Source: Brevundimonas sp. (GTDB taxonomy: Bacteria > Pseudomonadota > Alphaproteobacteria > Caulobacterales > Caulobacteraceae). From it: a stretch of 16,928 nucleotides of DNA. This document shows, one piece after another, positions 12,972 to 16,928 of the stretch. Position 1 is the first letter of the stretch, and every line of letters begins with the position of its first letter. Location: assembly GCA_031119155.1 (NCBI GenBank), contig JAVHYH010000020.1, positions 1-16,928 on the forward strand. Direction: 5' to 3'. The notes beneath the pieces were generated by a model. It saw nothing but the letters and a program-made list of their open reading frames with translations. It was not told the origin of the DNA and made no database searches. Made by a program: the position numbers and the translations under genes.

Positions 12972-14207
12972 ATGCTGATCCGAAGCGCGATCGAGGGTCG
13001 GATCGGCGCAGCGCCCGCAGACCGGGACGGCCCGTGGGTGACCCTGCCGCGGTCCCTCAAACCGGACGCCTCCGGCGGTCGGGTCGGACTGCTGAAACGC
13101 CTGTCGGCGTCCCGCGCCTTCGCCTTCGGGGATCGGAGCGGCGTGTTGCGCGCGGCGCAGGCGCGTTCCGGTCGCCCCTTTCGGCTGGACGTGCGGCAGA
13201 GGGTGATCGTCAAGGCGCTGGTCTCGAGACATGTCGGACGGGGCGTTGACCGGTCGGCGGCCCTGGCGAAGCACGTCGCCTATCTGGGCCGCAACGGCGC
13301 CGGCATGGACGGGGCTCGACCCGACTTCTTTGATCGCGAGATCGAGGCGGTCGTCGGGGCCGATCGAACGGCGGAGTGGCGCGAGGATCGTCATCACTTC
13401 CGTTTCATTCTCTCGCCGGAGCACGGGGAGCGACTGGAGTTGCGATCCTGGGTGCGGGACGTGATGCGCCAGGTGGCGGACGATCTGGGCGAGCCCGATC
13501 TGACCTGGATCGCGACCTGCCATTACGACACGGACCAGCCGCACGCCCATGTGCTGGTGCGAGGACGGCGGGCCGACGGCCGCGACCTCGTCATACCGCG
13601 GGACTATATCGGGTACGGCTTCCGGGCGCGGGCGCAGGAGGCGGCCCAGGCCCGCCTTGGCGATCTCACCCGCGTCGAGGCCGAACGCCGGATCTGGAAG
13701 GAGACTGAGGCGGATCGCTTCACCGGCTTCGACCGACGGCTGCTGGCGGAGATGGACGCGTCAGGCCGGGTGGCTGACGGCGTCGGATCGACCGACGCCT
13801 GGGCGGCCCTGATCCGCGGACGGTTGCGCCATCTCGAACGCCTGGGATTGGCGACCCCCGACGGCCGGCGGTACCGGCTGGACCCCGGGCTTGAGACGAA
13901 GCTGAGGACCCTGCAGTTGCGTCGGGACATCATCCGCACCCTCAACCAGCGAAGGCTGGAGAGCGGGACCGCGCCACGCGAGCTTGGCGAACAGGCGGTC
14001 AGGGGGCGTGTCGTCAGGACGGGCTTCCACGACGAGGCGGGCGCGGCGCCCTGGGTGATCGTGCGCGATCACGCGGGGCTCGAGCATTATGCCCGCCTCG
14101 GGACGAGCGGTCCGGCGCTGAGCGTCGGCGCTTCGGTCACCCTAGAGCCCTTGCCCAACGGACTGGCGAAGGCCGTGACCGGACGGGGCCAGGACCTCGG
14201 CCGCTAG
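12972..14207 (+). CDS. VirD2-like relaxase with DUF3363-type C-terminus
   Basis: A 411-residue relaxase, which would nick the element at its origin of transfer and pilot the strand to a recipient. Motifs: RVIVKALVSRHVG (77-89), a likely catalytic-Tyr region at AYLGRNG (103-109), DRHHFRFILSPE (139-150), and the metal triad HYDTDQPHAHVLVRG (184-198; H184, H191, H193). YIGYGFRARAQE (212-223) matches the family stretch usually read YISHGMRARA. Residues 230-411 match the DUF3363 extension, with RRDIIRTLNQRRLE (317-330) and a closing small beta domain. It is shorter than common members of about 600 residues. The ATG at 12972 has GAGG at a 6-base gap; the frame is open back to TTG at 12852, and the peptide DDLPEVGVGRG just upstream resembles relaxase N-termini, so a longer protein is possible. 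No secretion genes are in the window. Confidence 0.86.
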   Translation: MLIRSAIEGRIGAAPADRDGPWVTLPRSLKPDASGGRVGLLKRLSASRAFAFGDRSGVLRAAQARSGRPFRLDVRQRVIVKALVSRHVGRGVDRSAALAKHVAYLGRNGAGMDGARPDFFDREIEAVVGADRTAEWREDRHHFRFILSPEHGERLELRSWVRDVMRQVADDLGEPDLTWIATCHYDTDQPHAHVLVRGRRADGRDLVIPRDYIGYGFRARAQEAAQARLGDLTRVEAERRIWKETEADRFTGFDRRLLAEMDASGRVADGVGSTDAWAALIRGRLRHLERLGLATPDGRRYRLDPGLETKLRTLQLRRDIIRTLNQRRLESGTAPRELGEQAVRGRVVRTGFHDEAGAAPWVIVRDHAGLEHYARLGTSGPALSVGASVTLEPLPNGLAKAVTGRGQDLGR

Positions 14208-14303
14208 GGCGGGACTCTCAGGGAGGGGGAAGGGCGCCCAGAAAGGGGGCTTCCGGAACGTGCGCCGTCGACGCCGGTTGAGCCCTGAGACCCGGAGAGC
14301 GAC

Positions 14304-14462
14304 ATGACCCAACCCAACAGCCCCGATCCCGTCCCGCAGGAGGATGACGCCGTCCCGGCCGATCCTCGCACCAATCCGGACCCGGCGCGCAAAGGCTCCG
14401 ATGTAGATGAACTGATCGAGGAGAATACCTCGGTGAACGGCACGGACCCGGCGGTCGACTAA
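14304..14462 (+). CDS. Small acidic disordered protein (52 aa)
   Basis: A 52-residue frame rich in Asp, Glu, Pro and Asn (MTQPNSPDPVPQEDD at the start, SDVDELIEENTSVNGTDPAVD at the end). It is predicted by eye to be disordered and strongly acidic, with no domain I recognise. A good GGAGAG ribosome site lies 5 bases before the ATG. It follows the relaxase by 96 bases; that gap starts with a purine tract (GGGAGGGGGAAGGG, 14221-14234) that faintly resembles the shared leaders. It could be the last gene of the element or the first of the flank. Confidence 0.55.
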   Translation: MTQPNSPDPVPQEDDAVPADPRTNPDPARKGSDVDELIEENTSVNGTDPAVD

Positions 14463-14489
14463 CCTGCTGCGCTGCGGCTCGGTGGGACT

Positions 14490-14515
14490 GGCGCGCGACT
14501 GAGCGTCGCGCTGCC
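14490..14515. terminator. Hairpin between convergent genes
   Basis: GCGCGAC (14493-14499) pairs with GTCGCGC (14505-14511) around TGAGC, and GGC/GCC extend it past a bulged T. It lies between the convergent acidic-protein and cold-shock genes, the position of a shared terminator, but there is no T run on either strand. Confidence 0.45.
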
Positions 14516-14530
14516 GCCCTGTGCCCAGGT

Positions 14531-15040
14531 TCAGGCGAGCCGAAGGTTTGTCGCCGACATCTTGCCGGTGCGGGCGTTCCGCTCCAGATCAAAGGTCACG
14601 GCCTGGCCGTCCTGGAGATGGTCGATCCCGGCCTGACGCAGGCTCGTGGCGTGGACGAAGACATCCTCGCCGCCGGCGGTCGGGGTGATAAAGCCGAAGC
14701 CCTTGTCGCCGTTGAACCATTTAACGGTCCCTGAGCCGGCGCCGATGGCCGTCGGCTGACTGCGGTCTCGCGAAGCTTGCGCACCGGTGAACGCGCGCGG
14801 CGGCCGGGCGCCGCCGCCCGGTGGGGCCTTTTCGACCAGCTCGAGATCCACCGCGGAGGTGCGGCCGCTCCGTCGATCCGCCTCGAGTTCGAAGATCACG
14901 ACATCGCCTTCGTCGAGGTTCGAGAGCCCTGACGCGTGCAGGGCGGTGACATGGACGAAGACGTCGCCTTCGCCGGTGTCAGAGGCGATGAAACCGAACC
15001 CCTTGGCCGGATTGAAGAAGCGAACGGTTCCACGCGCCAT
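14531..15040 (-). CDS. Two-domain cold-shock protein
   Basis: A 169-residue protein with two cold-shock domains that bind single-stranded RNA or DNA and melt RNA structure. Domain 1 (3-68) has KGFGFI (13-18) and DVFVH (26-30); domain 2 (104-169) has the same pair at 113-118 and 126-130. A disordered Pro/Gly/Arg linker (about 72-102) joins them. Double-domain Csp proteins are typical of Caulobacter and relatives, where some are stationary-phase rather than cold induced. The ATG at 15040 begins the conserved MARGTVRFFN; the longer in-frame extension upstream has no family similarity and runs into the divergent leader. It is divergent from the lipoprotein gene, 97 bases away, and is probably chromosomal. 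Confidence 0.92.
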   Translation of the reverse strand: MARGTVRFFNPAKGFGFIASDTGEGDVFVHVTALHASGLSNLDEGDVVIFELEADRRSGRTSAVDLELVEKAPPGGGARPPRAFTGAQASRDRSQPTAIGAGSGTVKWFNGDKGFGFITPTAGGEDVFVHATSLRQAGIDHLQDGQAVTFDLERNARTGKMSATNLRLA

Positions 15041-15137
15041 GGGAGATCCTGGGAGACGGCAAGAAGGCGGAGCACCGGCCCGGAAGTGGGAGGTCCGGAG
15101 CCTTGCAAGAGCACAGCGTTGCTTTACCACAACCGCC

Positions 15138-16043
15138 ATGGTTCGTCCCGTCCTCCTCTTCGCCGCCGTCGCCGCCCTGCTTCAGGGATGCGCCGGGGTT
15201 TCCACCTCCGACGGCGACGCCGCCACGCTCAAGGTCGCGACCTGGAACCTTGAGCATCTGGCTGAGCGGAACGGGGAGGGGTGCCGCCCCCGGACTGACG
15301 CGGATTACGCCCTGTTGCGACGTCACGCCGAGGCGCTGGATGCGGATGTGATCGCCTTCCAGGAGGTTCAGAACAGGGCGGCGGCCGAGCGGGTGTTCGA
15401 CCCGTCGCTGTATGAGGTCGTGATGTCCTCGCGTCCGCCCAGCGGACGCGGCGGCGAATGCCGGGGGCAGCCGGGGCTGCGGATTCAGAACCAGGCGGTC
15501 GGCTTCGCCATTCGCAAGGGTGTGCCCTGGACGCGCAATCCCGACGTTAGCGCGCTGGCGCTGGGCAATCCGGACCTGCGCTGGGGCGTCGATGTGACGG
15601 TGGCGCAGGGGCGTCCGTTGCGTCTGCTCGCCATCCACCTGAAGTCTGGGTGTAACTCGGGTCGGGCGCCGAGCGACCCGGACTGCCCGGTGCTGTTCGA
15701 CCAGGCGCCGGTGCTGGAGGCCTGGACGGAGGCCCGGGCCCGGAGCGGCGAAGCGTTTGTCGTTCTGGGCGACTGGAACCGGCGCCTGGCCGGCCGGGGC
15801 GACGCCTTCCTGCTCGAGCTGAACGACGGCGATCCGGCGGCCTCCACCCTGGCCCTGACCTCGGGCGATCAGGCCGCGGGCTGCAAGGCCCGGTATCGGG
15901 AGTTTATCGATTTCATCGCCGTCGGGACCGACGGCGGCGCGCGGCTCGTGCCCGGCTCGTTCGCGGAATACGTCTACGGTGGCGCGCCGGAGGGGGAGCA
16001 CCCCTCGGATCACTGCCCGGTCTCGGTGCGGTTCACGCGCTAG
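15138..16043 (+). CDS. Endonuclease/exonuclease/phosphatase-family lipoprotein
   Basis: A 301-residue secreted hydrolase of the EEP superfamily, which contains nucleases and phosphodiesterases. A signal sequence (VRPVLLFAAVAALLQGC) ends in a lipobox with Cys18, so it is probably anchored in the outer or inner membrane facing the periplasm. EEP motifs in order: ATWNLEHL (34-41), FQEV with Glu76, AIHLKSG with His167, GDWNRR (211-216), and SDHCPV with D291 and H292. All catalytic positions are present. Two extra cysteine pairs (C49/C108 and C172/C183) may form disulfides. Substrate cannot be told. The ATG at 15138 begins the signal peptide; the frame is open further upstream, but that part overlaps the divergent csp gene. 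No good ribosome site is visible. Confidence 0.88.
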   Translation: MVRPVLLFAAVAALLQGCAGVSTSDGDAATLKVATWNLEHLAERNGEGCRPRTDADYALLRRHAEALDADVIAFQEVQNRAAAERVFDPSLYEVVMSSRPPSGRGGECRGQPGLRIQNQAVGFAIRKGVPWTRNPDVSALALGNPDLRWGVDVTVAQGRPLRLLAIHLKSGCNSGRAPSDPDCPVLFDQAPVLEAWTEARARSGEAFVVLGDWNRRLAGRGDAFLLELNDGDPAASTLALTSGDQAAGCKARYREFIDFIAVGTDGGARLVPGSFAEYVYGGAPEGEHPSDHCPVSVRFTR

Positions 16044-16159
16044 AGCCCGGACTGGAAATGGGAGCGTCGCCCGGCGGCGTGGGATACGCTGCGGTGTCCG
16101 AACCGGAACCTCAGGCCGATTGAAGCCTTCCTCCCGTCAAGCTGGCTGGGAGTAGGCTT

Positions 16160-16928
16160 ATGGCGCGTTCGCATTCGGGGCGCGGCCCCGGGGCCGTTTT
16201 TGTTCGTATCTTCGCGGTTCTGGTCGCGCTGCTGGGCGTGCCGCTCGTCCTGGGCGGCGGCTATCTGATCGCCCTGGGCGGATCCTTCTACTACCTGCTG
16301 GCGGGACTGGGCCTGATCGCCTCGGGCATCCTGATGGCGCGGCTCAAGCCGGTCGGGGCCTGGATCTATATCGCGGTCTTCCTGCTGACGGTGCTGTGGG
16401 CGCTCTGGGAAGTCGGGCTGAACGGCTGGGCGCTGGTCCCGCGCATCGTCGCGCCGGCCGTCCTTCTGGTCGGTGTCATCCTGTCCCTGCCGGTGCTGCT
16501 GGAGCGCGGCGGCGGGCGGCTCGCCGCCGTGGGCGGCGGCGTGTTCGCTGTGGCGACCGTCGTCTTCGCGATGATCGTCGGCCAGGCCAACCGGGCCGAG
16601 GCTCCGGCACAGATGGCGGGCGGCCCCCTGCCGGGCGTTGCGTCGGAAACGGCAGGGGCGGACTGGCCGGCCTATGGCGGGACGCATGGCGCGCAGCGGT
16701 ACTCGGCCCTGACCCAGATCAATCGCGAGAATGTGGCGCAGCTGGAGCGCGCCTGGACGTATCGCACCGGCGATCTGCCCGAGGAGAAGTGGGGCGCGGA
16801 AACCACGCCCCTGAAGATCGGCGACAGCCTTTACCTGTGCAGCGCGCGTAATGTGCTGATCGCCCTGGACGCCCGCACGGGTCAGCAACGGTGGCGCTAC
16901 GACCCGCAGGGGTCCGACGACTGGATCC
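16160..16928 (+). CDS. gcd: Membrane-bound PQQ glucose dehydrogenase, N-terminal part
   Basis: The first 256 residues of a quinoprotein glucose dehydrogenase; the window ends inside it. The family oxidises glucose to gluconolactone in the periplasm with PQQ and passes electrons to ubiquinone. Five membrane segments (about 12-35, 42-62, 65-85, 93-114, 121-142) form the N-terminal anchor. The PQQ beta-propeller then begins at DWPAYGGTHGAQRYSAL (168-184), with QINRENVAQLERAWTYRTGD and LIALDARTGQQRWRYDP, both characteristic. The full protein should be about 800 residues. GGGAG sits 7 bases before the ATG. The 116 bases before it hold no gene and should contain its promoter; the preceding lipoprotein gene may be separate. 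Confidence 0.88.
   Translation, partial: MARSHSGRGPGAVFVRIFAVLVALLGVPLVLGGGYLIALGGSFYYLLAGLGLIASGILMARLKPVGAWIYIAVFLLTVLWALWEVGLNGWALVPRIVAPAVLLVGVILSLPVLLERGGGRLAAVGGGVFAVATVVFAMIVGQANRAEAPAQMAGGPLPGVASETAGADWPAYGGTHGAQRYSALTQINRENVAQLERAWTYRTGDLPEEKWGAETTPLKIGDSLYLCSARNVLIALDARTGQQRWRYDPQGSDDWI

Noticed and set aside
1..16928. tRNA, rRNA, CRISPR array, insertion sequence or integrase
   Set aside because: None was recognised: no cloverleaf, no regularly spaced repeats, no transposase or recombinase motifs.
16923..16928. BamHI-type hexamer at the window end
   Set aside because: It lies within the gcd reading frame and is compatible with natural coding sequence; no sign of a cloning junction.

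Overview
The window is very GC-rich DNA with the codon bias of an alphaproteobacterium, most likely in the Caulobacterales (Caulobacter, Brevundimonas or a relative). The GcrA-type zinc domain, the double cold-shock protein, the NRDE protein and the membrane glucose dehydrogenase all fit that group, but the sequence alone does not fix the genus.

Positions 1 to about 14,460 look like the DNA-processing and transfer backbone of a mobile element (integrative conjugative or mobilizable element, or plasmid). In order they hold: a small four-cysteine protein; a 35-residue membrane protein on the opposite strand; RadC; a Toprim-type protein; a large ParB-like protein; a 1,422-residue fusion of a DNA methyltransferase with a strawberry-notch-type helicase; an NRDE protein on the opposite strand; two tandem SSB-like proteins; a GcrA-type protein without its DNA-binding half; a structured stretch with no gene; a DUF2493 protein; a VirD2-like relaxase with a DUF3363-type C-terminus; and a 52-residue acidic protein. 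No type IV secretion, integrase or replication initiator gene is present, so the element continues to the left or depends on other functions.

Positions 14,530 to 16,928 look like ordinary chromosome: a two-domain cold-shock protein (minus strand), an endonuclease/exonuclease/phosphatase-fold lipoprotein, and the start of a PQQ-dependent membrane glucose dehydrogenase cut off by the window end. The element edge may lie near 14,463-14,530, but no attachment site was recognised.

The element genes suggest one programme: the relaxase nicks a nearby origin of transfer (candidate nic at 12,833/12,834), SSB proteins coat single strands, the helicase-methyltransferase and Toprim/RadC proteins act on or protect the incoming DNA, the ParB-like protein helps maintenance, and the GcrA-type protein may touch the host cell-cycle circuit.

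The most interesting signal is not a protein. Five genes (radC, parB-like, helicase, ssb1, gcrA-like) share a leader: a purine tract close to GGAAGGGANGNGGCGGG, then one or more hairpins, then the ribosome binding site. The radC and gcrA-like leaders have nearly identical geometry, and their stems differ by two compensatory base-pair changes, which suggests a conserved RNA structure that could coordinate expression of the element.
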